Shown piece by piece: positions 11,157 to 23,555 of a DNA stretch of 64,000 nucleotides. The position numbers and the translations under genes are program-made. Positions within the stretch are counted from its first letter, which is position 1. Each line of letters begins with the position of its first letter. The notes under the pieces were generated by a model. That model was not told the DNA's origin. It saw nothing but the letters and a program-made list of their open reading frames with translations, and made no database searches. This DNA comes from Nephrocerus scutellatus (lineage: Eukaryota; Arthropoda; Insecta; Diptera; Pipunculidae): positions 67,965,024-68,029,023 of the forward strand of contig OX352763.1 in NCBI GenBank assembly GCA_947095585.1, given 5' to 3'.

Positions 11157-11830
11157 CCATTCAATTGATTTAAAATTTCGCACAGATGTACAGTCCTAAT
11201 GTCAATACAATGCTATGGTTCCACTGAGCTGGTTATATAATGGACTCGGAAGCAACAAGCATTATTTTATATATATTTCACACGTTTGTTATCTGCAAAT
11301 CTTGCAATTCGAATTTCACCAACTTCCCATTGGGTAATTGAGTTAAAATTTTGCACAAACATGTAGTCCCCGTGTAAATGCAATGTTATGGTACAAATGA
11401 AATTTTTCGACGATGGACTTGGCATTCTCCTTATCCAATAGGATTGTAGTTTCAGACACATGTGCAATAATAATTACATTACAAGAATTTGGTTCCATTG
11501 AGCTGGTCTGATTATGGACTCTGAAAATACACGCAGGTATTTGGGCTCACCTGTTTCTTAGCTGCAAATCTTGCAACTCGATTTTGATCAACTTCCAACT
11601 GTACAACTGAGTTGAAATTTTGCGCAAACATGTAGTCCCGATGACAATACAATGGTATGTTACAAATAAACTGTTACAATAGACTTGAAATGTAGAAGCT
11701 TTTTAAATTTTGCGGTCTAAAATTTGCAAGCCTATTTTGATGCACTTACCGTCATTCAATTAAATTGAAATTTCTCAAAGATGTACAGTCCTGATTACAA
11801 CAAAATGCTATGATTCCACTGAGCTGGTCC
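11157..11830. repeat. Degenerate tandem repeat, units of about 150-220 bp
   Basis: Four diverged units share the order 'tcaattgagttaaaattt', 'ACATGTAGTCC', 'CAATACAATG.TATG', 'gagctggt', 'atggactcgg' at about 11160, 11330, 11590 and 11745. No open frame of note. The last unit runs straight into the BEL/Pao gag at 11832. Confidence 0.5.
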
Positions 11831-11831
11831 A

Positions 11832-12353
11832 ATGATGAGCTCGGAAGAAACAAGCAAAATATTTTTCGACATTCAAACCCAAATTGAAGCTTTGGAAGAC
11901 AGCGAAGAAGATAAAGAAGGAAATTTTGACCAATTCCATGACGCATATTTCGAAGTCGTTTCCAAGGCAAATACTATGATCAAAAAAGCATCGCAGATAG
12001 TAAACCTACCAAAAGATGAGCACACCTGCAACCAAAAACAACCAAAGACGCACTACCAAGGACATTTGATTTAGTAAGTTCAATTCAAATCGCAGCAGCT
12101 AATTATGATGTGGCATACACAACGTTAATTAAGATGTACGAAAATCATAAAATGATCATCACAAAACATATAATGGCATTATTAAATATTTAATCATTAA
12201 CAAGAGAATCATCAGAATTACTTCGTGATCACATTGATACAACAGTCAGACACATTCGCATATTTAAGCAGTTGAGCAACCAGTCGACGAATGGAACACA
12301 ATAGTAGTGTGTTACATAACCTCGAAGTTAGATCCAATTACTCGTCGTAAATG
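11832..12353 (+). pseudogene. BEL/Pao gag, first half
   Basis: The frame from 11832 begins MMSSEETSK with an acidic region (ALEDSEEDKEGNFDQF), then shifts near 12050. Further frames give NYDVAYTTLIKMYENHK and VDEWNTIVVCYITSKLDPIT, wording typical of the BEL/Pao gag capsid (NY..A...L..RY, and a SKLD..T motif). It stops exactly where LTR A begins, and the next expected block (LEELKEFIGQR) is found right after LTR B at 29089. I infer one gag split by a later insertion. Confidence 0.65.
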
Positions 12354-12883
12354 TGTTGTAATGCAATGCGGTCGGGCACAACAATGTGTGAGTTGTTAAT
12401 TATTTGTTTATTTTTATTAAATTAATTGCTTTTCAAATTATTATATATTCCCTCAAACATTTTTTACATTGTAAAGAAGACAAGTATTCATGTCTTTTTA
12501 TAGTATAGAAATAAATAAAATAAATTGAATAGAGATCAATATGACACTCAAAGAAATGTGTTTGTGTGGCGCAGATTGATCTCTCTGGTCAATTTGAATT
12601 CAACATTACAGTTGACAGAACTAATGTAAACGTACATTTTTGTTAAGTCACTTGGCAGTTCTTACAGGCACACAAAGTAAAGTTGTAATAGAAAAAAGAG
12701 AATAAAATAAAAGTATAGAGTCGCATCATATATGATTGGATCTCGTTGATTAAATTAAAACATAATTAAGTGTTAAATTATAGTAGGAATTAAATTGTAA
12801 TAAAAGTTTAATTTTGTGTGTACCAATTAAAGAGAAAAAATTTGAGTAGAGGAATGCGTTGACCCATGCGGTCGGGCACAACA
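12354..12883 (+). repeat. LTR A (pairs with 28547-29088)
   Basis: 530 bp with TGTTGT...ACAACA ends, nearly the same as 28547-29088. An unusual feature is that both ends carry the same motif, GCGGTCGGGCACAACA, at the first 30 and the last 20 bases. It is followed by TATTGGTGGCAGCGGAGACC, a possible primer binding region. It lies inside a BEL/Pao gag. Confidence 0.78.
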
Positions 12884-13065
12884 TATTGGTGGCAGCGGAG
12901 ACCCAATTGAAAAATAAAATTAAATAACTCCCAAAAAAAAGGATAACTGGGGATAATGGGATAATGTTAACAGTTATCCCAAACAGTCCAAAAGTATTTC
13001 ACAACCAAAAACACAAGTTGGATCACTCAACGAATAGTATATAAGACAACACTAGAATAAGAACT
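12884..13065 (+). other. Leader-like segment after LTR A
   Basis: Non-coding, purine-rich, starting TATTGGTGGCAGCGGAGACC. It could be the PBS and leader of the element that owned LTR A, cut off by the LINE fragment at about 13066. No gene seen. Confidence 0.4.
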
Positions 13066-13542
13066 CAGGCACGTAATTGCCAAAAAAATGGACATCCTGC
13101 AAACTGTAGAGGATGTCCTAAATATAAGGAGAAGATGGCGGAAAAAGTAAAAACCGCCCAAAAAAAGATGGAGCAGCATAAGTTCGCCCAGAAATCTGCT
13201 GCAAAAGCGATAGTGAAAGGAGTTAGCTTTGCTAGTATAGCTGCTATGGGGACTGCTAGCAAGCCAACAACAATCAACAAACCACCACCAACCATCCAAG
13301 AAAGCCGTAAACCAGTGCAGAAGCAAGCTTTAAAAACGGCTCCATCTACTGAAAAAACTAACACATCTACGACGACACTGAAAGGTTATTCGGATCAGAC
13401 CTTTTCACAATTTTGCAGAAGGCAAGAAAAGTCATGCCTGCTTATTATAGCAGCCTTGATGACAGGTCCAAGACAACCATTTTGGGTCGACTTATTTGTG
13501 AATTATGTTCACAATAAGCAGGATAAGTATATTCTCATATAA
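13066..13542 (+). pseudogene. Jockey-type LINE ORF1, C-terminal fragment
   Basis: It starts in a nucleic-acid-binding knuckle (NCQKNGHPANCRGCPKY), continues with a Lys/Gln-rich coiled stretch and a Thr/Pro-rich tail, and ends at a stop at 13542. Knuckles of the form C..C...HPAN.RGC are typical of the last part of jockey-clade ORF1. The N-terminus is absent. ORF1 would coat the LINE RNA. Confidence 0.66.
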
Positions 13543-13905
13543 TGTGAACTCCATTTATTCTTTAGCAAGGCGTATCACACTTAAATTATTTATTAAAACT
13601 AATAAACCTGACATTCTTATTTTACAGGAAACAAACCTCACAGGGAGAAACCCGTTCAGTCCAGACGGATACAATATCCACAGGGTCGACAAAAGCAGTG
13701 GACGCTCTGGGACGGCGGTCCTTATCAAGGACACTATGGCAGGCGAGAAGGTAGAAATCAGTGGGCTGCGTAGCTGTCAGCATCAAAGTCAACGAGGTTG
13801 AGACCTTGCTGGTGATATCTGCATACAATCACTGTAACGCAACGAAGGAAGAAATCCAACGGGATCTGCAAACTGTCTGCGGCATATCCTCTAGGCACAC
13901 ATACT
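13505..13905 (+). pseudogene. Jockey-type LINE ORF2, endonuclease N-terminal fragment
   Basis: It overlaps the ORF1 end by about 38 bases. FSYNVNSI and DILILQETNL match the first motifs of the apurinic-like endonuclease, and GRSGTAVLI the third. A frame change near 13765 leads into ISAYNHCNATKEEI, after which the sequence stops abruptly at 13905. RT is missing. This is a short piece of an element, cut on both sides. Confidence 0.72.
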
Positions 13906-13985
13906 GTTATAAAGTAATAAAAGAATAATCTTTTTTAAAACTTACAAAATACGTTTGAAAACATAATTGGCGCAGTAAGCAGGAT
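13906..13985 (+). other. E1 5' LTR remnant and primer binding site
   Basis: After about 60 bases of AT-rich LTR-like sequence, TGGCGCAGTAAGCAGGAT begins at 13968. It resembles the tRNA-Ser-type PBS (TGGCGCAGTCGGTAGGAT) used by the 17.6/297 group. Most of the LTR has been lost at the junction with the jockey fragment. Confidence 0.6.
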
Positions 13986-14140
13986 AGTGCTAGCCAACTA
14001 AGACTTATTTTTTTTCTAAAAATTTAAAGCACTCCACAGCAAAACAGTAAAAACTATAAATTTTCGCAGAAGGAAAATTTATATTAATTTACTAAAAGAT
14101 ACAAGTGAAGAATAAGAAGTGCTAAGACTCTACTAAACTT

Positions 14141-14345
14141 CACAATAATTAATTGCATTATTAGCAAATTAAAAAGTGTAGCAATTCCACAATAATTAAT
14201 TGCATTATTAGCAAGTTAAAAGTGCAGAAATTTCACAATAATTAATTGCATTATTAGCAAATTAAAAAGTGTAGAAATTCCACAATAATTAATTGCGTTA
14301 TTAGAAATTTGAAAAGTGCAAAAGCAATAGTAATTGCATTATTTG
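14141..14345 (+). repeat. 47-bp tandem array in the E1 leader
   Basis: Four regular units starting at 14141, 14188, 14234 and 14281, plus a degenerate fifth. Each contains CACAATAATTAATTGCATTA then TTAGCAAATTAAAAAGTG. It lies between PBS and gag, the position where gypsy carries its insulator array. Confidence 0.8.
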
Positions 14346-14939
14346 CAAAAATAAAAAGAAAAATTAATAAATAAAGAAATTGTACTACCATACAAATAAA
14401 ATTTATTGCATTATAATAAATAAATAAATTACACTACTATATAAATAAATTATTACAAACCCTCTACACTGTTCTATAAAAATAGAAATAAACAAATAAT
14501 TTCAACAAAAGTGAATTTTTTTTAAGTGCATAATTTTTGACAACAACTTTGACTATTTGAAAGACATACACAAAAACTAAAATTAACTATTGGCTAAAAT
14601 AAAAGGAAAGACATACATTAATCAAAATAAACTCTTGGTCAGCATTAAAAAAAAATCAACACAGACAAATCAACATAATCAGACTACATAATAAGTGCAA
14701 CACAGCAACATACAACAAGAAGACAACTCATAACAAAAACAACAAAAATCAACAACAAGGATCAACAACAAAAACAACAAGGTCGAAATAACTAGCAGAT
14801 ATTATTAGAAGACAACAACAATTAACAAAATCACCAGGATCAACAACAAGAACGACAAGGTCAAATTAAAATAAATTTCTATATTTCTACTAAATAAATA
14901 TATATAAATATATATAAATATATATAAAACCAAAATAAA
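14346..14939 (+). other. E1 leader, A-rich, no gene
   Basis: Long A-rich leader with AACAACAA runs (14700-14860) and short TATATAAA repeats (14896-14928). No start codon with a convincing frame before gag. Confidence 0.5.
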
Positions 14940-15500
14940 TTTAGTAGACAGAATATATCCCTTACTAGCAACTTACGATGACCTTTCTCAATACTTATTT
15001 TCGGATATTATAAAAAGCAAATTAATCAGAAAAGCTAGAGAAGTTATAGAAATCAACACACAAGCCATTGCTTGGGGTGAAATTAAAGACGTTTTACAAA
15101 ATAATTGTGCCGAAAGACGAAGCGTAGAACAACTTTTGAGAGGTGTTACCTTTAAAAATAATGTTTTAGGTTTTTTCAACGAAATCAAAGATAAATTGAT
15201 ATTAGAAAATGGACCAGGTAAAACAGCAAACGATTGTGCATTAAACAATATTAGACATATTTAAAAACAAAATACCTGAACCAATGAAAACAATTCTAAT
15301 TTGTCGAAATCCAGAAAACTTAGAATCAGCAATAGACATACTCAGTCAAACAGGCTACACAGACCAATCAACTCCGGAACAATTCTATAATCGTAATAAC
15401 AATAGACAAACACGTTATAATAATTATAATAATAATTATGTTTCCTCGAATAAACAAGAATACAAAAATAAATACCAACAGAACCCAAATTTTAATAGAT
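14940..15500 (+). pseudogene. E1 gag
   Basis: The frame LVDRIYPLLATYDDLSQYLF through ARDA-like and IKDVLQNNCAERRS wording matches the gypsy-group gag. It breaks near 15263 and continues in the frame of 15284-15502, whose tail is Asn/Tyr/Arg-rich (YNRNNNRQTRYNNYNNNY) and would serve as the RNA-binding part in place of a zinc knuckle. Two stops end it at about 15503. No ATG precedes the first block, so the N-terminus is lost or in another frame. Confidence 0.65.
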
Positions 15501-15759
15501 AGATAATAAGAACCGAATCAAGTAAAAAAAGAACAGTATACTTATAAAAATGACCAATATCAAAACAAAAAGGGACAAAATTATAGAAAAGACCCGAAAC
15601 AATATACAAATAAACAATACGATAATTATAGACCTGATCAATATCAGAATAAGAACAGACAGTTCAATAATTATAGAAATTATAGTTATAATAATTATAG
15701 ACAACCAAATTATAATCAATTAACAAGTGAGATTCAAAATAATGGAGCCAATGGAGATA

Positions 15760-16140
15760 AATAAATATGAAACAAGCGAAAATTTTCACTCACAAGCCTC
15801 GGAGGAGATTTACCATATGTAAAAATTAAATCTAACAAAAACCCATTAAAATTCATCATCGATACTGGAGCAACAAACTCTATTATAAACCCAGGTCTTT
15901 GTAACCCTAAATGGAAAGTACCAATTAATAAAATCAAATCAAATCAAATCAAATTAAAACACTACAACATAATATAAATGTAACTCAAAGAGTATCAGTT
16001 CCCCTTTTTAAAGAATTTGGTGATCTAAAGCAAAAAAATGACTTTTTGGTCTGCGCGTTCCATGATAAATACGACGGTATTATTGGAAACGACATACTAA
16101 AACGATTTAACGCTAAAATACATTACAAACATAATCTATA
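15760..16140 (+). pseudogene. E1 protease
   Basis: FIIDTGATNSIINPGL (about 15858) contains an intact DTG catalytic motif. The flap and C-terminal motif YDGIIGNDILKRF lie near 16072-16110. The family cleaves the gag-pol polyprotein. A TAA at 16141 and earlier shifts interrupt the frame toward RT. Confidence 0.78.
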
Positions 16141-16165
16141 AGAAATCAATGGACAAACTATACAA

Positions 16166-17890
16166 ATGTTGTTTGAAAGATCAAACAAACATACCGTACA
16201 ATTATTGGTGAATCAACAAGAAGGATTAGTTTACCTCAAGAAGCAGAAGTTCTTGAAAAACGAAATAATTTTTGACGAAGGAACTTACAATGTTGAAAAT
16301 CATAAGATTGAAGTTCAAACGAATGTAATATGCCAAAGTCCAATTGAAATAAATCCAAATGAAATTGAAGAAGTTAATATAAAAAATTTCTATTTAATAG
16401 AAGAATATAATAATAAATCATTAACGGAACAAATACGAACTCAACATCTCACCGCAGAAGAGAAGCAAAAATTATTGAAAATAATAAATCAATATTCAAA
16501 CATTTTTTATCAAGAAAATTCAGATCTCTCATTTACGAATGCAATCAAGCATGAAATACGTACTACTGACAATGTACCAATAAACGCGAAGTCATACAGA
16601 TATCCTTACATACATAAAGATCCAGATCCAGGAACTCCTCGAAAATAACATTATAAGGCCGAGCTATTCACCTTATTCAGCCCCAGTGTGGATTGTACCG
16701 AAAAAGGTCGACGCCAGTGGAAAACAAAAGTGGAGGCTTGTCATAGACTATCGTAAACTAAATGAAGTTACAATAGACGACAAGTACCCACTACCAAATA
16801 TTGATGATATACTAGATAAACTGGGCAGATGCCAGTATTTCACAAGCCTTGATTTAGCAAAGGGATTTCATCAAATAGAAATTGAGGAAAAAGATATTCA
16901 TAAAACAGCCTTTAACGTAGAAGGAGGAAATTATGAATTCTTAATAATGCCATTTGGACTGAAGACAGCCCCAGCGACATTTCAAAGACTTATGAACAAT
17001 ATTTTAAAGGATTATATCAATAAGATTTGTTTAGTCTATCTGGACGACATTATCATCTTCTCTACTTCATTGCAAGAACATATTAATTCAATTAATTTAA
17101 TATTTAACTGTTTAAGGAAAGCAAATCTAAAAATTCAATTAGATAAATCAGAGTTCCTAAAGAAAGAAACAGAATTTCTAGGTCATATAGTGACACAAAA
17201 TGGAATAAAACCAAATCCCAAAAAACTTGAATGCGTAAATAAATTTCCAATACCAAAAACTACAAAACAAATTAAACAATTCTTAGGACTTACGGGTTAT
17301 TACAGAAAATTCATGAAAGACTATTCGTTAATAGCAAAGCCAATGACATTATTCTTAAGAAAGAATGCTAAAATAGACATTTCAAATATTAAATATCAAG
17401 AAAGTTTTAACACACTTAAAAAATTATTAATAAACGATCCAATATTAAGTTATCCCGATTTCAATAAAAAAATTTACCCTTACAACAGATGCCAGTAAAT
17501 ATGCATTAGGCGCAATACTTTCCCAAAACAATCATCCGATATGTTACGCTAGCAGAACATTAAATGAACATGAAATAAACTACAGCACCACCGAAAAAGA
17601 ACTACTAGCAATCGTCTGGTCAACAAAATATTTCAGACCATATCTTTTTGGACGTAAATTTACAATCGAAACCGATCATAAACCCTTAACATGGCTTTTT
17701 TCAATCAAAGAACCCAATTCTAAACTAGTGAGATGGAGACTAAAATTATCCGAATTTGATTATGAAATCACGTATAAAAAAGGAACAAAAAATAAAAACG
17801 CAGACGCCCTTTCTAAAATAGAAATAAATCTTACAGAAAGAAATGAAGAAAACGAATCAAATATATTTCCAATCACCACATCTCCTTTAA
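16166..17890 (+). pseudogene. E1 reverse transcriptase and RNase H
   Basis: The N-terminal linker (16166-16648) ends in a frame change before RT. The frame 16686-17498 holds [46 protein letters not shown] and the intact catalytic YLDDIIIFS (about 17037). The thumb ends in [12 protein letters not shown] one-base shift near 17475 precedes RNase H, with [11 protein letters not shown], then EKELLAIVW, TDHKPLTW and NADALSK (17800). All RT/RNase H active-site residues that I can read are present, making this the best-kept pol in the first half of the window. Confidence 0.9.
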
Positions 17891-17908
17891 ATATATTTAA
17901 AACACAAA

Positions 17909-19337
17909 TAGCAATTTTTAAGACTAATTCCGGATCATTACGAATAAAACAATTAAAGATTTTTAACAAAAATAGAAAAATCATTTACATTAAATCCCTA
18001 GACGAAGAAACAGCATTAATACTTCTAAAAACACACTTCAACCGCAAAACTTTAAACTGTGTCTATATACTTAAGAATTTATTAAAATATTAGAAGACGT
18101 TTATAAAAAACATTTCGCAGAACAAAACCATTTAAAAATTATTAAAACTAATAAATTTCTAAAGGATATAACAGACGAAGAAGAACTAGTTGAAATCATT
18201 AAAATCGAACATCTCAGAAATAACCACAGAGGAATAATAGAAGTATATAAAGAACTAATCTTAAAATTATCATCCAAAATTTAATATTAGAATAACTCAA
18301 TTTATCAATATTTGCGAAATATGTAATACGGAAAAATATGATCGAAATCCAATTAAAAATAAATATCAACTAACGGGGGTTTCCGTTATAGCAATTTTTA
18401 AGACTAATTCCGGATCATTACGAATAAAACAATTAAAGATTTTTAACAAAAATAGAAAAATCATTTACATTAAATCCCTAGACGAAGAAACAACATTAAT
18501 ACTTCTAAAAACACCTTCAACCGCAAAACTTTAAACTGTGTCTATATACTTAAGAATTTATTTAAATATTAGAAGACGTTTATAAAAAACATTTCGCAGA
18601 ACAAAACCATTTAAAAATTATTAAAACTAATAAATTTCTAAAGGATATAACAGACGAAGAAGAACTAGTTGAAATCATTAAAATCGAACATCTCAGAAAT
18701 AACCACAGAGGAATAATAGAAGTATATAAAGAACTAATCTTAAAATTATCATCCAAAATTTAATATTAGAATAACTCAATTTATCAATATTTGCGAAATA
18801 TGTAATACGGAAAAATATGATCGAAATCCAATTAAAAATAAATATCAACTAACGGGGGTTTCCGTTATAGCAATTTTTAAGACTAATTCCGGATCATTAC
18901 GAATAAAACAATTAAAGATTTTTAACAAAAATAGAAAAATCATTTACATTAAATCCCTAGACGAAGAAACAGCATTAATACTTCTAAAAACACCTTCAAC
19001 CGCAAAACTTTAAACTGTGTCTATATACTTAAGAATTTATTTAAATATTAGAAGACGTTTATAAAAAACATTTCGCAGAACAAAACCATTTAAAAATTAT
19101 TAAAACTAATAAAGTTCTAAAGGATATAACAGACGAAGAAGAACTAGTTGAAATCATTAAAAATTAACATCTCAGAAATAACCACAGAGGAATAATAGAA
19201 GTATATAAAGAACTAATCTTAAAATTTTATCATCCAAAATTTAATATTAGAATAACTCAATTTATCAACAATTGCGAAATATGTAATACGGAAAAATATG
19301 ACCGAAATCCAATTAAAAATAAATATCAACTAACGGA
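17909..19337 (+). repeat. 480-bp block of E1 pol in three tandem copies
   Basis: Copies start at about 17909, 18390 and 18869 (periods 480 and 479). They span the RNase H-integrase linker and integrase zinc region. The third copy runs into normal downstream pol. Both junctions read AACGGGGGTTTCCGTTATAG, which contains the reverse complement of the normal downstream bases AACGGAAACCCC. Copies 2 and 3 share a 2-bp deletion (ACACCTTC versus ACACACTTC) that copy 1 lacks. Confidence 0.92.
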
Positions 19338-19980
19338 AACCCCTTCAGCACCAAACGAAATTTTCCATGCAGACGTTTTCTATTCACTTGAAAAACAACT
19401 CTTTGTCACGTTCATAGATAAATTCAGCAAATTTGCTCAAGCAATAAAAATTACAGCAAGAACATGGACGGAATTTAAAAGAAGCATTCTAACATTAATC
19501 GCTGCTATTGGACCAATAAATAAATTAATTGTAGATAACGAGCTAGGTTTCATAGCTCTCCCACTAAAAGATTTTTTACAAAATGAAAATATAGAAATCC
19601 ATTATACTTCAAATTATAATCATACATCCAACTCAGATGTAGAACGCTTACATAATACTATCAATGAACATATCAGATTGTTTAAACATGATCCTAATAC
19701 AAATTAAAATACTGTCGAAGAAAAGATATTAAAAATCATAAACTATTATAACAATACTATACATTCAACTACTGATAAAAAACCAATTGATTTCAAAAAT
19801 GGAAAAATACACAATAATGAATATAATCCTATTAAAGAAAAAATTTTGAAGAAAAAACAAATTACTATAAATAAACTAAATAAAGATAAAGAAGATATAG
19901 AAATACAGACAGGAACTACTTTCATTAAAGAAACACGTGGAGGAAAAAACCATACTAAATTCAAAAAAATTAATGCATAA
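19070..19980 (+). pseudogene. E1 integrase
   Basis: Zinc-binding HHCC: His in HLRNNHRG (about 19170) and Cys in CEICNTEK (about 19274), with a stop between the linker and the first His in the third copy. Catalytic core: FHADVFYS (Asp, about 19362), LIVDNELGF (Asp, about 19530) and DVERLHNT (Glu, about 19638). One stop follows at about 19705. The C-terminus is basic. This is the only complete integrase of E1; the two tandem copies upstream hold just its zinc region. Confidence 0.85.
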
Positions 19981-20290
19981 AAAACAGATGAAAATCATAT
20001 AATTGACAAAAGTAATAACTTAAAATATTATAAATCACACATAAAACGAAAAAAGAAATATCAGAATAATGATTCACCTACAATCCGAACAAAGGAAAAA
20101 CAAAAAAGAAACATAAAAAAGAATCCTATTTCATTAAATACATCAAGATATTTTAAATCAACGACCTGGAAATCGGTTAACTTTAAGCAAAAAGAAAATA
20201 CAAAATAAAAATAATAAACAAATAGATTCTTTAATAACACTTTCACATATCAAGTAAAAAGAAGTCTAAAATAAATTATATCTCTTACAG

Positions 20291-21583
20291 ATGAATCTTC
20301 AAATCTTAATTTTATCAACTTTACTATCTTTAGTATATGGACAATTTCTCGAAATACATGATCTAAATAACATACATGACAATAAAAAAGGAAGATATAA
20401 ACATTATTCAAAAATTTAACAAAATTCTACATATTATAAAAACTACGGAAATAGAAATTACTATGGATCACATACATGAAAATATAAATCTAATACAAAC
20501 CAAAACAGGCACAACTAGCCCAATGTTTAATACACTAATACATAACTTCAGTCATTTAAAACAAAAAATATCTAACCTTAAACCACATTCTAAATCCAAA
20601 CGAGCACTAATGAACATATTAGGTACAGGACTTAAATGTATTGCAGGCACAATGGATTCACAAGACGAACTCGAAATAAAATCTCAGCTAAAAGCTCTTA
20701 AATCAAAAAACAAAGAATTAATTTCAGAAAATAATAAACAAGTTTCATTCAACTTTAAGATATCTCAACAGATATAAAATATAACCAATCATATTCAAAA
20801 CCAAAAAAAAAATATTACACAATTCTTAAACGACTTTAATAAACTAAATAAAAGGGACATTAATAAGATAGAAAAAGAAATAAATTACATTCAACATATT
20901 TATCAAATTAATTATGACATCAATCTTTTCCGACATCACATAGACGACATAGAACAAATTATTTTAACAAGCAAACTTGGTATACTTACAAAAAATATTT
21001 TAACAGAACAAGAACTAAAACTAGCTAAAAATATCCAAGGACTTAAAGACACAAAAATAGCCGTAATATTTGAATACGAACTTATTATAATTATTCTTTT
21101 AATACCCAAATTTTCCAACTCCTCATATTCCACTATTTTTATTGAACCCATGCCAAATAAAAACAACAAAGCTATATCAATAAATGAAAGCATTTTTATA
21201 ATAGACCAAAATAATAACATATGTGATCAAAACGTAAAAGACAATTTGGAAAGAAATCTAAATAAAATCAAAAATAATTGTATTTCAAACATAATTAAAT
21301 TTGAAAAAGCCTTTTGTCAAATGAAAAACTTCACAGGAAATAAAATCAAGGAAATAACTACAGGAATTGTATAAACAAAAAACATTTCTAAACTCAATAT
21401 TAAACATAACTGTAATCAATTAAAAATAGATACATATGGAAGCAAAATAATTAAATTCGAAAATTGCAATATAGAAATCAAAAATAAAACATATATAAAT
21501 TCATATTTTAAAATAAAAGATAATATCATTCTTCCATATTTCATATCAGAAGTAATAGAAAACAAAAGTATTGAAATGATCTA
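20291..21583 (+). pseudogene. E1 env-like gene (baculovirus F-protein type), broken
   Basis: The ATG at 20291 is followed by a hydrophobic signal-peptide-like stretch (LILSTLLSLVYG). A frame change near 20376 leads to a frame with a basic processing-site-like run followed by a Gly-containing conserved block (about 20590-20660), arranged as in errantivirus Env proteins of the F-like type. Stops at 20777, 21372 and near 21583 and further shifts fragment the rest. A hydrophobic stretch is seen near 21075-21130. It would have been a membrane fusion glycoprotein; the copy is clearly dead. Confidence 0.72.
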
Positions 21584-21711
21584 ATTTAGAAGACTTTCAT
21601 ATTGAGAAAATAGAAAATAATAGAAAGCACATTGAAGAAATAAAAATAAATAAATAAAATAAAAAAATTGAAAAACCGTTCAATTCCAACTAACCAAAAG
21701 GAGATCGAATC

Positions 21712-23480
21712 ATTTTAGGTCTAGCGAGTTACTATCGACGGTTTATAGATAATTTTGCTCATATAGAAGAACCGCTTGCATACCTCTTGTGAAAAAACTC
21801 TGTTTTTAAATGGGATGCTAAATGTGACGATTCATTCAATAAATTAAAGGAAAAACTGACGTCCCCACCTATACTAATCTATCCAGATTTTTCTCAAACC
21901 TTTAATGTAACTACCGACGCTAGTGATTATGCTGTTGGCGCCGTTTTATCCCAGAATACTGAGGAAGGAGACCAACCTATCGCATATGCCAGTTGATCTC
22001 TGAATCCAGCTGAACGAAATTATCCGATTATAGAAAAAGAATTATTGGCCATAGTTTGGGCAGTCAAAAGAATCCACCCTTATCTATATGGACATAAATT
22101 TCAAATTCTTACAGATCATAGGCCGCTTGTATAGTTAGCTAAACACCCAAAACCTTCATCACGATTGTTAAGGTGGCAAATCGAACTTGACGAGTATGAG
22201 TATGAAGTAACATACAAACCAGGAAAGGATAATCAAAATGCAGATGCATTAAGTAGAATCGTGATACCAGAGAAATAAAAGGAAATCCTTGTAATCACTA
22301 GATCTCAAGCTAAATTTCTCCGGAAAATACATTTACAAAGTCCGACACTGAACTAAATACCACCGAGAGTGATCGACCCAATCATGTAGATTCATCTATT
22401 GTACCCGGTAACCCACTAAACATAGTACCTCAGAATGTAACGCAATTAAATTCAGATGCAGATATAGAACGCATTGTTAAAGAATTTCCGTTCCGAATAA
22501 TCCGTTGGGAGGGCATCAAGGTGTAGCGCGAACCATTAAGCGGATTAAGTCATACTATTCATTTCCAAAGTTATTATCGAAAGTCCGAAATTTTATTAGT
22601 CGGTGTAAACTGTGTCAAACTAACAAAATATGTAAAACAAATAAGGTCCCTATGAAAATAACAACTACTGCGAAAGTTCCTTTCGAACGAGTATTTCTTG
22701 CTATTGTCGGTCCGTTAGTAGAATCTCATCAAGGAAACAAATTCATCTTAACTATCCAAGATGATCTAAGTAAATTCTCGATGGCCGTACCAATTCCGTC
22801 ACAAGAAACATATATAGTACCTAGAGCTTTTTCTGAAAACTTCATATGCAGTTATGGCATTCCTTAAAATATTATCAATGATCAAGGCTCAAATTTCATG
22901 AGTGAAATGTTCCAACAACTCTGTAAGATGTTTTCTATTAAAAAATTAAACACGTCTGCTTACCACCCACAACCGAATGGTGCACTCGAAAGATCCCATA
23001 GAACTCTGACAGAATATTTGCGAAATTTCACCGCAAGCGACCCTTTAAACTGGGATAATTGGATTCCCTATTCTATGTTCACCTATAATTTCACTCCACA
23101 CACCTCTACAGGTTTTATGCCATTTGAAATAATCTTTGGATTCAAACCAACAATTCCGTCCGTATTCAAAAAACCTCCAGAACCGGTATCGTAATTATAG
23201 ATAATTATTGCTTTGAACTTAGAAATAGGCTCCAACGTTCCTGGGAAATAGTTGGTGATCGTCTATTACGAAAAAAGGAAACATCGAAATCATCTTATGA
23301 TAGGACCTCGAATGAATCTAATTTTAATGTTGGTGATAAGGTTCTTTTAAAAAACGAAACTATCAAGAGTATTATAGATTGGACCCTACCTTATTACGAA
23401 GATCAACTCTCCACAAAATACTACAATAAAAATTAATGGAAGAGAGAAAGTGGTTCACAATAATAGACTTAAGCGGTTTG
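21712..23480 (+). pseudogene. 412-like gypsy pol fragment (RT end, RNase H, integrase)
   Basis: Begins in the RT thumb (LGLASYYRRFIDNFAHIEEP), then RNase H with TTDASDYAVGAVLSQ, EKELLAIVWAVK, TDHRPL and NADALSRI, then integrase. The zinc region is at 22505-22640 (HQGVARTIKRI, CKLCQTNK). In the core the first Asp is lost (LAIVGPL where the family has DIVGP); the second (INDQGSNF) and Glu (GALERSHRT) remain. Stops are at about 21790, 21995, 22132, 22278, 22865 and 23195. There are no LTRs, gag or protease, so it is a fragment attached to E1. Confidence 0.85.
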
Positions 23481-23555
23481 AAGGGTAACTACTTCCATAA
23501 TTTTGATATTTTTACGTTCGGATACAAATTCGGGTTACAAATTAAATTTCTGGTT

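Larger units (their letters stand above)
13906..21660 (+). mobile_element. Errantivirus-like gypsy E1 (gag-pol-env), 3' end missing
   Basis: Plus-strand order: LTR remnant, tRNA-Ser-type PBS, leader with a 47-bp tandem array, gag, protease, RT/RNase H, integrase, env. Gag without a CCHC knuckle but with an Asn/Tyr/Arg-rich tail, and an env downstream of pol, place it near the 17.6/297/gypsy group of insect errantiviruses. No 3' LTR is found; at about 21700 the sequence passes into an unrelated pol fragment. The element is very AT-rich and has many breaks. Confidence 0.8.

Noticed and set aside
14141..14345. CRISPR-like array
   Set aside because: The units are contiguous tandem repeats without unique spacers, in a eukaryotic retrotransposon leader.
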